This document shows, in pieces, positions 8,258-16,665 of a DNA stretch of 34,070 bases. Positions within the stretch are counted from its first letter, which is position 1. Each line of letters begins with the position of its first letter. The notes beneath the pieces are model-generated. The model searched no databases. It was not told the DNA's origin and saw only the letters and a program-made list of their open reading frames with translations. Source of the stretch: Bryobacterales bacterium (GTDB lineage Bacteria > Acidobacteriota > Terriglobia > Bryobacterales > Bryobacteraceae); NCBI GenBank assembly GCA_016789785.1, contig JAEUQE010000077.1:1-34070 (forward strand), written 5' to 3'. The translations under genes and the position numbers were made by a program.

Positions 8258-8333
8258 ATCCCCCTCTGCTGTGGAGAGTATATCATGCCGCGAATCGTGT
8301 GTGGCATTGCGGTTACACCGGGCTTCGCGGGAA

Positions 8334-8349
8334 CGTTACAGCCGTAACG
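8334..8349. promoter_or_regulatory. Short palindrome in the regulator/TonB receptor intergenic region
   Basis: CGTTAC (8334-8339) and GTAACG (8344-8349) are perfect inverted copies separated by AGCC, a 16-bp site with the size of a dimeric repressor/activator site. It sits between two divergent start codons (8257 and 8457). Confidence 0.35.
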
Positions 8350-8408
8350 GTCAACATTTTCAACAGGTTGCTCCAGAACGCTACAAGCCTATTGAGCCTT
8401 GTTGACCG
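8348..8408. promoter_or_regulatory. Spaced 9-bp inverted repeat upstream of the TonB receptor gene
   Basis: CGGTCAACA (8348-8356) is repeated in inverse orientation as TGTTGACCG (8400-8408), 43 bases apart, ending 48 bases before the receptor ATG. It could be paired operator half-sites with looping, or a stem in the leader RNA. It overlaps the 16-bp palindrome by two bases. Confidence 0.35.
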
Positions 8409-8456
8409 GAGATATTCCTCGTACATTTGGGAATGACCAAGAGGGGGTCAATTCGA

Positions 8457-11400
8457 ATGTTGAAAAACCTGACCACGATGTTGGGGTTGCTCGTCCTGCT
8501 GAGCGCCTCGCTGTGCGGACAAATGAACCGCGGCACGATCACCGGTCTGTTGACTGACCCATCCAGCGCAGTTGTGCCCGGCGCTACGGTGGTGGTTCAA
8601 AACGCCGGCACCGGATCCCGCTACGAAACCACAACTACCGAGACCGGCCAATACACGGTGCCCAACCTGCCTGTCGGCGAGTATGAAGTCATCTTCACCT
8701 CGCCGAATTTCAAGAAGCTCGTCAAAACGGGGATCACTCTGGGCGCGACCCAGGTGCTGCGCATTGACGCAACGCTGGAGGTTGGCCAAGTGGCCGAATC
8801 GGTGTCGGTCACGGCGGAGGTGCCGCGCATTCAGTCGGAAACCCGCGAGGTGGGCACCAGCCTCGACAACCAGCAGCTTCGCGACCTTCCCCTTAGCTTC
8901 GCCGGCGCACGATCCCCGGAAATCTTCGCCTACAAGATTGCTCCGGGGGTCGCCGGCGATTTCTGGCAGTCCAGCATCAACGGCTCCATGCGCTTCTCGA
9001 AGGAAGTAATGGTGGACGGCGCTTCGGCCACCACCCAACTCGGCGGCGACTACACCACGGGATTCGTCTCCGTGGAGGCCATCGGCGAATTCAAAGTCGT
9101 CACCTCGGGGATGTCCGCTGAATTTGGCCGGTCCCAGGGCGGACTGTTCAACTTCGTGCTTAAGTCCGGCAGTAACGATCTTCACGGCAGCGCGGTCGGC
9201 ATGCTGCGCAACGAAGCGTTCAACTCGAATGGCTTCGCGAACAACGCGCGGGGTGTGCGCCGGCCGCTCGATCGCCGCCAACTCGGTGGAGGCAGCTTCG
9301 GCGGCCCGGTGTATCTTCCAAAGGTCTACAACGGACGCAATAAGACCTTTTTCTACACCGCCTACGAACGTTACCGGGAGCGCAATCTCGGATTCGGCTC
9401 ACCCAACCGCACCGTTCCCATTCCCGATTTCTATGAAGGTGACTTCAGCCGCCTGCTTGGCCCGTCCACCGGCCAGCGCGACGCCCTCGGCCGCGATGTC
9501 CTGCGCGGCGCCATCTACGACCCCGGCACCTTCCGCCGGCTCGACGGCGGGCGCTGGATCGGCGAAATGTTCCCCGGAAACGTGATTCCTCGCTCGCGAT
9601 TCAGCCAGGTTTCGCAGCGCGTCACCAACATCATGAAGCAGTACTATCAGCCGGTGGTGCGCCAACCCGACGGCCAGTTTGCGCTTATCAACAACGCGCT
9701 GTTTCCGATCGCCAACGCACCAGTCTTCGACAACCACCAGTTCTCACTGAAGATGGACCAGAACATCACGGACAAGCACAAGCTGACCGGATCCTATAGC
9801 TACGCGGTGAAGAACCGCAGTACGCTCGCCGACGCGGGTGGGATCTGGGCGCCGGGCGAGTCCGATGGCGGTCCCTTCTCGGCGGCGCGTTCCCAGCGGC
9901 TCGGAACCACTTACGCGCGCATCGCGCATGACTGGATTGCGACCCCCACGGTGGTCAACAACATCACCGCTTCGTTCAACTGGCTGCACGCGCCGACGCT
10001 GAGCCGCCACGTGGACGTGGATGGCGCAAAGGAGCTCGGCATCCGCAACCTCTCCACCTTCGGGTTCCCCACCATCAACTGGGGCGGTGGGCCGTTCGTC
10101 GGACTTACGAATCTCGGCGACCCCACGCGCGCCATTAATAACTTCATCCAGTGGGGCTTACTGGATACGGTCAGTTGGACGCGCGGCAAGCACTTCATCA
10201 AGTTCGGAATCGATATCCGCACCAATCAGCTCAACAACCGCGCCACGCAGGGCGGAGGATTCAACTTCGCGGCCCGCGGCACGGCGATTCCCGGTGAGGC
10301 TTTCGCGGGCAACCTCACGGGCTACTCCATGGCATCGTTCCTGCTCGGCGTTGTGGATAGCGCGGGTCTGAATGATCCCGTGACGCTCGGCGGCCGCCGC
10401 AAGTACTTCGGAACGTTTATCCAGGACGACTTCAAGGTGACCAGCCGCCTGACTCTGCAACTAGGCCTGCGTTGGGAATTCCAGCCGCCGATGTACGAAG
10501 TGAATGATCAGCTCTCCAGTTGGAGTCCCACGGCGCGCGATCCGCTCTCCGGCCTGTTGGGCGCTTATCAGTTCGCAGGTAAGTGCAACAGTTGTACCGG
10601 CAGGCGCTACTTCGGCACGCGGAGCTTCCGCGATTTCTCTCCACGTCTCGGAGTTGCCTATCGCATGAGCGACAAGACCACCTTGCGCGGCGGTTACGGA
10701 ATCTTCTTCGCCGGCGACCTGTTCAACGGCTTCAATGCTACTCCACTTGGCAAGGCAACCAACGTCCAGGCCGGCGGCACCTTCGCATTGGCGGCCGACC
10801 CGGTCCAACCCTGGTTCGGCATCTTCAATTGGGATAACGGGTTCCCCACCGACCGCTACGTCCCACCGGTTTTCGATCCCTCCTGGGCCCGCGCCAACGG
10901 CCCCGGAATGTTCGACCCCAACTATGGCCGGACGCCCTATGTCCAGGAATGGAACCTCAACGTGCAACGTGAGGTTTGGAACAAAGTGGTGGTCGACCTG
11001 GGTTACATTGGCAATAAGTCAACCGGCCTTTGGAATGGCACGCTGGAACGGTTGAATCAGCTCCCTGCTTCCGTGTTGACGCAATACGGGCGCGCGTTGA
11101 ACAATCCTGTGCGGAACGCCGCTGAAGCCGCGACCAACGGTGTCGCATACCCCTATGCGGGATTCAGCGGCACAGTCGCCGGCGCACTTCGGCCGTTCCC
11201 GCAAATCATCGGCATCGGCACCGTGAATAACTTCGGGGCAACACGTGGATTCGCGAATTACCATAGTTTCCAGATCACTGTAAACCGGCAGTTCGGCAAG
11301 GGCATGTCGATTTACGGTAACTACGTCTGGTCAAAGAACCTGTCGAATACCCGTTCGCTGATGATTGGCGACAATCCGGGTCCACTCGACTACTACAATC

Positions 11401-12011
11401 TCGCGTTGGAGAAGGCTGTGGTCGAGTTCGACCGGCGTCACGTCGGCAAGATCTTCGTCGATTACCAGTTGCCCTTCGGCCGCGGCAAGGCGTTGCTTTC
11501 GAACGCGGGCAAAGTGACGAACCTGTTGGTCAACGGCTGGTCATTCTCGGCGATTCTCAACTATTCCAGTGGGACGCCGCTGGGCTTCGGCGGGTCGTTC
11601 CCGCTCTCGGGCGGCTGGAACGGAGCGACGAATCGTGCCAATATCGTGGCGGGTAACCTCACAGTCCCGTTCGATAAGAGTAAGTTCAATCTGCTTGCCC
11701 CGCTCGACCCGGCGAACACGTTCCTCAACAAGGGCGTGTATTCCGATCCGGCGCCTTTGACTCTCGGAACATCCGCTCCGCGCTACGATCAGGCCCGCGC
11801 CTTCGGGATTCCGAACGAAGACTTCAGCCTGCATAAGAACGTGTTCTTCGGCGAAAAGTACCGGGTACAGTTCCGCGCGGACATGCTGAACGCGTTCAAC
11901 CGGTCGGTGCTCGGGGGGATCCAGACCGGCATCACCAGCCCGCAGTTTGGACAGGTCACGGGCATCGGCGGGACACGGCAGGTGCAACTCGGGCTCCGGC
12001 TCGACTTCTGA
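8457..12011 (+). CDS. TonB-dependent outer-membrane receptor with N-terminal carboxypeptidase-regulatory-like domain
   Basis: 1184 residues. Signal peptide 1-21 (TTMLGLLVLLSASLCG). Residues about 24-110 are a CarboxypepD-regulatory-like Ig fold (GTITGLLTDPSSAVVPGATV, TGQYTVPNLPVGEYEV). A plug domain follows (QLRDLPLSFAG, VMVDGASATTQLGG, FGRSQGGLFNFVLKSGSN), then a long 22-strand-type barrel ending VQLGLRLDF with the terminal Phe of outer-membrane proteins. This is the giant 'Oar-like' receptor type common in Acidobacteria, thought to import large substrates such as oligosaccharides; the substrate here is unknown. The ATG at 8457 is chosen over one 30 bases upstream because of GAGGGGGT at 8441-8448 and an ordinary signal peptide. 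No SusD partner is adjacent. Confidence 0.93.
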   Translation: MLKNLTTMLGLLVLLSASLCGQMNRGTITGLLTDPSSAVVPGATVVVQNAGTGSRYETTTTETGQYTVPNLPVGEYEVIFTSPNFKKLVKTGITLGATQVLRIDATLEVGQVAESVSVTAEVPRIQSETREVGTSLDNQQLRDLPLSFAGARSPEIFAYKIAPGVAGDFWQSSINGSMRFSKEVMVDGASATTQLGGDYTTGFVSVEAIGEFKVVTSGMSAEFGRSQGGLFNFVLKSGSNDLHGSAVGMLRNEAFNSNGFANNARGVRRPLDRRQLGGGSFGGPVYLPKVYNGRNKTFFYTAYERYRERNLGFGSPNRTVPIPDFYEGDFSRLLGPSTGQRDALGRDVLRGAIYDPGTFRRLDGGRWIGEMFPGNVIPRSRFSQVSQRVTNIMKQYYQPVVRQPDGQFALINNALFPIANAPVFDNHQFSLKMDQNITDKHKLTGSYSYAVKNRSTLADAGGIWAPGESDGGPFSAARSQRLGTTYARIAHDWIATPTVVNNITASFNWLHAPTLSRHVDVDGAKELGIRNLSTFGFPTINWGGGPFVGLTNLGDPTRAINNFIQWGLLDTVSWTRGKHFIKFGIDIRTNQLNNRATQGGGFNFAARGTAIPGEAFAGNLTGYSMASFLLGVVDSAGLNDPVTLGGRRKYFGTFIQDDFKVTSRLTLQLGLRWEFQPPMYEVNDQLSSWSPTARDPLSGLLGAYQFAGKCNSCTGRRYFGTRSFRDFSPRLGVAYRMSDKTTLRGGYGIFFAGDLFNGFNATPLGKATNVQAGGTFALAADPVQPWFGIFNWDNGFPTDRYVPPVFDPSWARANGPGMFDPNYGRTPYVQEWNLNVQREVWNKVVVDLGYIGNKSTGLWNGTLERLNQLPASVLTQYGRALNNPVRNAAEAATNGVAYPYAGFSGTVAGALRPFPQIIGIGTVNNFGATRGFANYHSFQITVNRQFGKGMSIYGNYVWSKNLSNTRSLMIGDNPGPLDYYNLALEKAVVEFDRRHVGKIFVDYQLPFGRGKALLSNAGKVTNLLVNGWSFSAILNYSSGTPLGFGGSFPLSGGWNGATNRANIVAGNLTVPFDKSKFNLLAPLDPANTFLNKGVYSDPAPLTLGTSAPRYDQARAFGIPNEDFSLHKNVFFGEKYRVQFRADMLNAFNRSVLGGIQTGITSPQFGQVTGIGGTRQVQLGLRLDF

Positions 12012-12058
12012 TCCCGTCCGATCCCGCGACGCGCCGAAGTGATAGTCTCGAAAGAGAG

Positions 12059-12089
12059 CCGCGGGCCGGGCGTTCGGTCCTGCCCGCGG
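12059..12089 (+). other. GC-rich hairpin between receptor and lyase genes
   Basis: CCGCGGGC (12059-12066) pairs with GCCCGCGG (12082-12089), 8 bp with a 15-base loop. There is no T-run after it. It may attenuate read-through from the receptor gene (stop 12011) into the lyase (start 12107) or stabilise an mRNA end. Confidence 0.35.
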
Positions 12090-12106
12090 GTTACGGAACA
12101 CTATTT

Positions 12107-14650
12107 ATGAAGCTGAGGCTTCTGCTTGGTATCATGCTCGCGGCTGCCGGATACGGTCAGCCGCGCCTTCTTTTTTCGGAAGCGGACAGGGACCGGATCA
12201 ACGCTCTCGCCGCGCAACAATCCTGGGCATCGGCGGCGCGAACCGCGATTCTCCAAACCGCCGACGGCTGGCCCCGCACCTACACCACGCGATTTGGATT
12301 GGACACTCCGGCCATCCCGCCCGAGGGCGGTCAGTGGTGGCATCACTATGTGTGCCCCGTCCACGGTGTCCGGCTCGCCTACAGCCCGCCGAATACACAC
12401 CGCTGTCCGATTGACAGCCGTCAATTTACAGGTTGGCCGTACGACCAGGTGGTTTACTATGAACGTCATGGGATGCTGGGAACCACGGCTCGCGACCTTG
12501 GTCTGGCCTATCAACTTACTGGCCGCATCCAGTACGCCCAGGGCGCCGCGGCGATCCTGAAAGAGTACGCCGCAAAGTACCCCACTTACGCCCTTCACGA
12601 CATCAATAACCGCACTGCCCGCAGTGGCGCACGCATGGGGGCACAGACTCTCGACGAATCCATCTGGCTGATTGCCATCGCGTGGGCATATGACCTGATT
12701 CGCAACTCCGGGGCACTTACCGCCGAAGACCAGCGGACCATCGAGCGCGATCTGATTCGCGCATCCGCCGCCACGGTCCGTGGTAACGACATGAATATCT
12801 CGAACTGGCAATCCTGGCACAACGCCGGAATGGCCGCGGCGGGCTTCACGCTCAATGATGCGGATCTGATCCGCCACGCCATCGACGGTCCCAGCGGTTT
12901 CCGCTTCCAGATGCAGCGTTCCGTGGTGGATGAGGGTTTCTGGTATGAGGGCGCGTGGGGCTACCATTTCTACGCTCTCGATGCACTTACTCAGACCGCC
13001 GAGATGGCCACGCGCAATGGCATCGATCTGTGGACGCAGGAGCCGGTGCTGACGTCACTCTTCCGCACTCCGATGCGGCTGATGTTCCCCGATGGCTCGC
13101 TGCCGATGTTCAATGATACTGGTGCGTTGAATCTCTTCTCGCAGAGTAACTTGTACGAGACTGCTTACCGGCGTGCCCCGGATCCATCGTTTCTGAGTAT
13201 TCTGAACCGCGGCCGGGGCCGTGGCGCGCTGCTGTGGGGCGCCGAGGAATTGCCACCCGTGAGCAATGCTTCGGGCCAGGCGCAGAAGAGCGAAATCTTT
13301 GAGAGTGCCGGATTCGCGGTCCTCCGCACTCCATCCTCCGACCACACCGTCATGATGAAATTCGGGCCTCACGGCGGTGGACACGGCCATTACGACAAAC
13401 TCGGCATCATCAGTTACGCCAACGGTGGGCCAATGGCACACGATCCCGGCACTCAGGCGTACGCCGCTCCAACCCACGCTACCTGGGACAAGACCACCGT
13501 CGCGCATAACACGATGGTGGTCGACGAGCAACAGCAACGCGAAGCGGCGGGTAAGTTACTCTGGTGGCAGGTGGGCGAGGGGTTTAGCGCCGTTTCGGCC
13601 GATGCCGGTCCCGCTTATCCGCAGGCGCGCCTGACCCGGACGCTGGTCAATACCGGCCGCTATCTGCTCGATATCTCAGAGGCAACCGCGACGGACTCCG
13701 CCAGTCACACGTTTGACTGGGTGTACCACAACCCCGGAACGGTAAAGACAGACCTGGCGCTGGCGCCCTGGAACGAGTTCGGAAGGGCCAATGGTTACCA
13801 GCATCTTACGGGCAATCGGGGCGCTACCGTCAACGAGCCATGGAAGCTGACTTTCGATGGGACTCCAACTGCTCCGATCACTTACGGCACCATTTGGGCG
13901 AGCACTGCCGAGGTTCGGGCTAAGTTCGAAATCAGCACGGCGCAGGCGTTCCGCGGCCAGGCTTCGGCCCGCGCGGCGTATGAGTTCTCCGGTGCCGGCT
14001 ACTTACTCCTGACGACACCCTTACTTACCGGCGTCCCCCAGGAGAAGCCCGCCGCTCTGCGCATGCAGGTCTACGGCGACGGGTCGGGACACCGCCTCAC
14101 GCTGCGCCTCCACGATTCGACGGATGAACGGTTCGTTGCGACCGTTGGCGCCGTGAACTGGACTGGCTGGAAGGAAGTAGAGGTGCGCAATCCGGAGTCG
14201 TGGAGCCACTTTGGCGGCAACAACGACGGTGTGTTCGACGGTGCGGTGCGCAACGTGACGGTTGTGATTGACCGTGTCGCCAACGGGCCTGTCACAGGCG
14301 AATGGTTCATCGACGATGTCACACTCGACTTCGAAGGGGAGCCTCTCCTGGTTGCCGATTTCGAGGGTCATGTCCGTCATATGCGTTTGTGGATGCTCGA
14401 CTCTGATGGCGCCACCGTCATCACCGGGAATGGCCTGGGCTACGAACTCACGAAACCCATGCCATATGTCATGGCGCGGCGCAAGGGCGCTTCGGCGCGT
14501 TTCGTCACGTTGCTGGAGCCGTATCGTGACCAGCCGGCGATCCTCGAATTCCGGGAGACCGAACCGGGAGTCTATCTCATCCGCGGCGAGGAATTCACCG
14601 ATCATGTCGTGGTGCGGCCCGGCGGTGTCGATCTGGTCCAGGCACAATGA
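12107..14650 (+). CDS. Secreted heparinase II/III-type polysaccharide lyase (alginate lyase-like)
   Basis: 847 residues. Signal peptide 1-17 (LLLGIMLAAAGYG). Residues about 25-380 form an alpha/alpha toroid with NWQSWHNAG (233-241; Asn and His are the usual catalytic neighbourhood) and EGFWYEGAWGYHFYAL (276-291). The beta-sandwich heparinase II/III part starts near 395, with the metal/substrate motif GGGHGHYDKLG (423-433), DPGTQAY and TTVAHNTMVVD. An additional beta-rich segment (about 610-755, GWKEVEVRN, WFIDDVTLDF) resembles a carbohydrate-binding module. Such enzymes cut uronic-acid-containing polysaccharides by beta-elimination. The upstream TonB receptor suggests the products are imported. 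The exact substrate (alginate, glycosaminoglycan-like, other) cannot be assigned. Confidence 0.85.
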   Translation: MKLRLLLGIMLAAAGYGQPRLLFSEADRDRINALAAQQSWASAARTAILQTADGWPRTYTTRFGLDTPAIPPEGGQWWHHYVCPVHGVRLAYSPPNTHRCPIDSRQFTGWPYDQVVYYERHGMLGTTARDLGLAYQLTGRIQYAQGAAAILKEYAAKYPTYALHDINNRTARSGARMGAQTLDESIWLIAIAWAYDLIRNSGALTAEDQRTIERDLIRASAATVRGNDMNISNWQSWHNAGMAAAGFTLNDADLIRHAIDGPSGFRFQMQRSVVDEGFWYEGAWGYHFYALDALTQTAEMATRNGIDLWTQEPVLTSLFRTPMRLMFPDGSLPMFNDTGALNLFSQSNLYETAYRRAPDPSFLSILNRGRGRGALLWGAEELPPVSNASGQAQKSEIFESAGFAVLRTPSSDHTVMMKFGPHGGGHGHYDKLGIISYANGGPMAHDPGTQAYAAPTHATWDKTTVAHNTMVVDEQQQREAAGKLLWWQVGEGFSAVSADAGPAYPQARLTRTLVNTGRYLLDISEATATDSASHTFDWVYHNPGTVKTDLALAPWNEFGRANGYQHLTGNRGATVNEPWKLTFDGTPTAPITYGTIWASTAEVRAKFEISTAQAFRGQASARAAYEFSGAGYLLLTTPLLTGVPQEKPAALRMQVYGDGSGHRLTLRLHDSTDERFVATVGAVNWTGWKEVEVRNPESWSHFGGNNDGVFDGAVRNVTVVIDRVANGPVTGEWFIDDVTLDFEGEPLLVADFEGHVRHMRLWMLDSDGATVITGNGLGYELTKPMPYVMARRKGASARFVTLLEPYRDQPAILEFRETEPGVYLIRGEEFTDHVVVRPGGVDLVQAQ

Positions 14651-14806
14651 ACCCGATGGGCCGGCCCGGCATGACTGCAGACGCCCGAGGCGACGTGGCT
14701 GCGTTGTGCGGCGAAGGATGTAGGCTGGATCACGCGGCAGACGATCGTTGCCGATGGCGGTCGATCGTTGATGAGCCCTGAAGTGCCTCTCGTGTTCCAG
14801 CGGTAG
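14647..14806 (+). pseudogene. Frameshifted 3' relic of a short-chain dehydrogenase (SDR) gene
   Basis: Starting at the stop codon of the lyase gene, frame 1 reads NPMGRPGM and, after a frame change between about 14670 and 14681, frame 2 reads TPEATWLRCAAKDVGWITR followed by QTIVADGGRSL and a stop at 14804-14806. This is the C-terminal signature of an SDR (HPMGR-G-PEE...ITG-T-VDGG); the intact SDR at 998-1738 ends HPMGRLGEPEE...FITGASLAVDGGL. Only about 50 residues remain, with no catalytic domain, start or ribosome binding site. It therefore looks like the leftover end of a gene whose 5' part was lost when the lyase region was joined here. I see nothing else in 14807-14900 except the ribosome binding site of the next gene. 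Confidence 0.65.
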
Positions 14807-14900
14807 AAGAACTTCGCGCGCCGAGGGCGGTTGATCCCGCACTCCGCAATGTGATGGAATGTCTGCTGCTTTTTACCAGACGTTCTGGAGGGCGTTCGCC

Positions 14901-16070
14901 ATGACCATCAACCGCCGCGACGCGGTACGCGCTTTTCTGGGCTGGGCCGCGGGCTCGGGCTACGGACTCGCCCAAACCGACGATCCGCTCTACGGTCCCG
15001 TCAATGTCTTCGACTTCGCCGCGCTCGCGAAGAAGAAGCTGGATCCAATGGCATGGGATTATCTCGATGGCGGCGCGGAGGACGAAGCCTCGCTGCACGA
15101 TAATCGTGCCGTCTTCCGCAAGGTGATCATCCGTCCCCGCGCGTTGGTTGACGTGCACAAGATCGACATGTCGCTCGATCTGCTCGGGCGGAAACTGGAG
15201 TTTCCGATCCTCCTGGATCCGTCCGGTGGCAAGAACTGCTTCTATCCGAACGGCGAACTGGAGGTGTCGAAAGCCGCAGCCAACGCCAAGGCCCTTCACA
15301 TCACGAACGGCGGCATCGAAGACTTTCTCGAATCCGGCAAAGGTCCCGCCTGGTGGCAGGTGACCACGGGCGGCCAGTTGCAGAATCAGCAATCCATGCG
15401 CACGTTCGTCAAGCGGCTCGAAGCCATGGGCTGCTCCGGCATCTGCTTCACCATCGACATCATGCACGTTTCGCACCGCGAGCGCGACATCAAGAACAAA
15501 CTCGAACGCTCCTGGTGCGAGACGGGACTGCCGAAACGCGACGCAGAAGGCCGCATGCCCGCGGCGAAGAACCCTTGGCGCGTCGGCATCTATCCATCGC
15601 GTCCCTCGCCCACGCCGACTTGGAATACGCTGCGTGACCTCACCGCGATGACCAAGCTTCCGGTGATTGTGAAAGGCATCCTGATCGGTGAGGATGCCGC
15701 GAAGTGCGTCGAGTATGGCGCGAAGGGCGTGATGGTGTCGAATCACGGCGCACGGCAGCTTGACCATGTTGGTTCCACTCTGGAAGCACTGCCGGAAGTG
15801 GTGAAGGCGGCCGGCGGACGCATCCCGGTGATGATTGATGGAGGCTTCCGCCGCGGCACCGATATTCTGAAGGCGCTGGCTATCGGGGCGACAGCCGTCG
15901 CGGTCGCTCGCCCTTATCTCTATGGACTCACAGCGTTCGGACAACGTGGCGTGGAACGAGTGATCGAATTGCTGAAAACGGAACTCGCGCTCGATATGGG
16001 ATTGGCGGGCGTACCCACGCTCAGCGCCATTGACCCAAGCCTGGTGCGGTTCCGGGACGGGTCGCTGTGA
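14901..16070 (+). CDS. FMN-dependent alpha-hydroxy-acid oxidase/dehydrogenase, probably Tat-exported
   Basis: 389 residues of the glycolate oxidase/lactate dehydrogenase family (TIM barrel with FMN), which oxidises 2-hydroxy acids to 2-oxo acids. Motifs: MAWDYLDGGAEDEASLHDNR near the N-terminus, CFTIDIMHVSHRERD, the FMN/substrate lysine in PVIVKGI, the catalytic His and substrate-binding Arg in SNHGARQLD (family usual SNHGGRQLD), and MIDGGFRRGTDILKAL. The ATG at 14901 is chosen because GGAGGG lies at 14887-14892. This start gives NRRDAVRAFLG, a twin-arginine signal followed by a short hydrophobic run, unusual in this family. The end overlaps the cytochrome gene by four bases (GTGA), so the pair is coupled. 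Substrate unknown; glycolate or lactate are the obvious guesses. Confidence 0.88.
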   Translation: MTINRRDAVRAFLGWAAGSGYGLAQTDDPLYGPVNVFDFAALAKKKLDPMAWDYLDGGAEDEASLHDNRAVFRKVIIRPRALVDVHKIDMSLDLLGRKLEFPILLDPSGGKNCFYPNGELEVSKAAANAKALHITNGGIEDFLESGKGPAWWQVTTGGQLQNQQSMRTFVKRLEAMGCSGICFTIDIMHVSHRERDIKNKLERSWCETGLPKRDAEGRMPAAKNPWRVGIYPSRPSPTPTWNTLRDLTAMTKLPVIVKGILIGEDAAKCVEYGAKGVMVSNHGARQLDHVGSTLEALPEVVKAAGGRIPVMIDGGFRRGTDILKALAIGATAVAVARPYLYGLTAFGQRGVERVIELLKTELALDMGLAGVPTLSAIDPSLVRFRDGSL

Positions 16071-16645
16071 CGAGACGGCGTGTTCCCGGCACTGCCTGGA
16101 TTGCCGCCAGCATCGCTTTGCTCGCGCTGAGCGCCGCGGAGACGCCGGTCTTTCTCTCCCCGCTGGACGAATCGGTGATCGCGCCGGGCGCGTTGCGAGT
16201 GGTCGCCAAAGGAGCAGGCAAGGGCCGTCTGCTGCTTGATGGCAAGCCCTTGGATACCGCATCCCCGGTCGCCGGAGTGTTCCGCGCCGAAGTGCAACTC
16301 GCGCCCGGTCCGCACGAGTTGACTCTCGAATCAGAGGGCGGCGCGGCTAAGGTGCGGGTCTTCGCCGGCACCGAACATAACGGTTGGAAAATGTTCCGGC
16401 AACATCCGCCGGCCGCGGCGTGCGAATCCTGCCATGCCATCAAGAATGGCGAATGGGCAATGCAGCGCGCCTCGCTTGCGCCGCTGTGTTTCGCCTGTCA
16501 CGAGCGCGCGAAGTTCCCAGCCAGCCACACACACAACACCGACATCCTCGCCGACTGCCAGAACTGTCATCTGCCCCACGGCTCGCAGGCGAAGTCGCAT
16601 CTGGTGAAACCGAAGGAGACGGTCTGCAAGCAGTGTCACAGTTGA
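16067..16645 (+). CDS. Exported multihaem cytochrome c with four CXXCH motifs
   Basis: 192 residues. Signal peptide 1-24 (WIAASIALLALSAAE). Residues 28-100 are a small beta-domain (SPLDESVIAPGALRVVAKG, GPHELTLE). The C-terminal half carries four c-type haem motifs: CESCH (119-123), CFACH (141-145), CQNCH (164-168) and CKQCH (187-191), in the pattern of 'doubled CXXCH' domains. The protein should mature in the periplasm and move electrons. GTG start at 16067 overlaps the TGA of the oxidase gene, so both are made from one message; the natural reading is that this is the electron acceptor of that oxidase. HAD gene follows 20 bases downstream. Confidence 0.85.
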   Translation: MTRRRVPGTAWIAASIALLALSAAETPVFLSPLDESVIAPGALRVVAKGAGKGRLLLDGKPLDTASPVAGVFRAEVQLAPGPHELTLESEGGAAKVRVFAGTEHNGWKMFRQHPPAAACESCHAIKNGEWAMQRASLAPLCFACHERAKFPASHTHNTDILADCQNCHLPHGSQAKSHLVKPKETVCKQCHS

Positions 16646-16665
16646 GGTTGCTATCGTAGTAAGAA

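Noticed and set aside
8368..8395. TTGCTC and TATTGA as promoter of the TonB receptor
   Set aside because: Each matches the consensus only in part and the 16-base spacing is one of several possible; not strong enough to list as a feature.
12101..12967. Minus-strand frame of 288 codons over the start of the lyase
   Set aside because: The plus strand has signal peptide and lyase motifs; the minus frame does not.
14730..16262. Minus-strand open frame of 510 codons opposite the FMN oxidase and cytochrome genes
   Set aside because: Its translation is rich in Arg, His and Ala with no family motifs, and it lies opposite two well-supported genes; typical of antisense frames in high-GC DNA.
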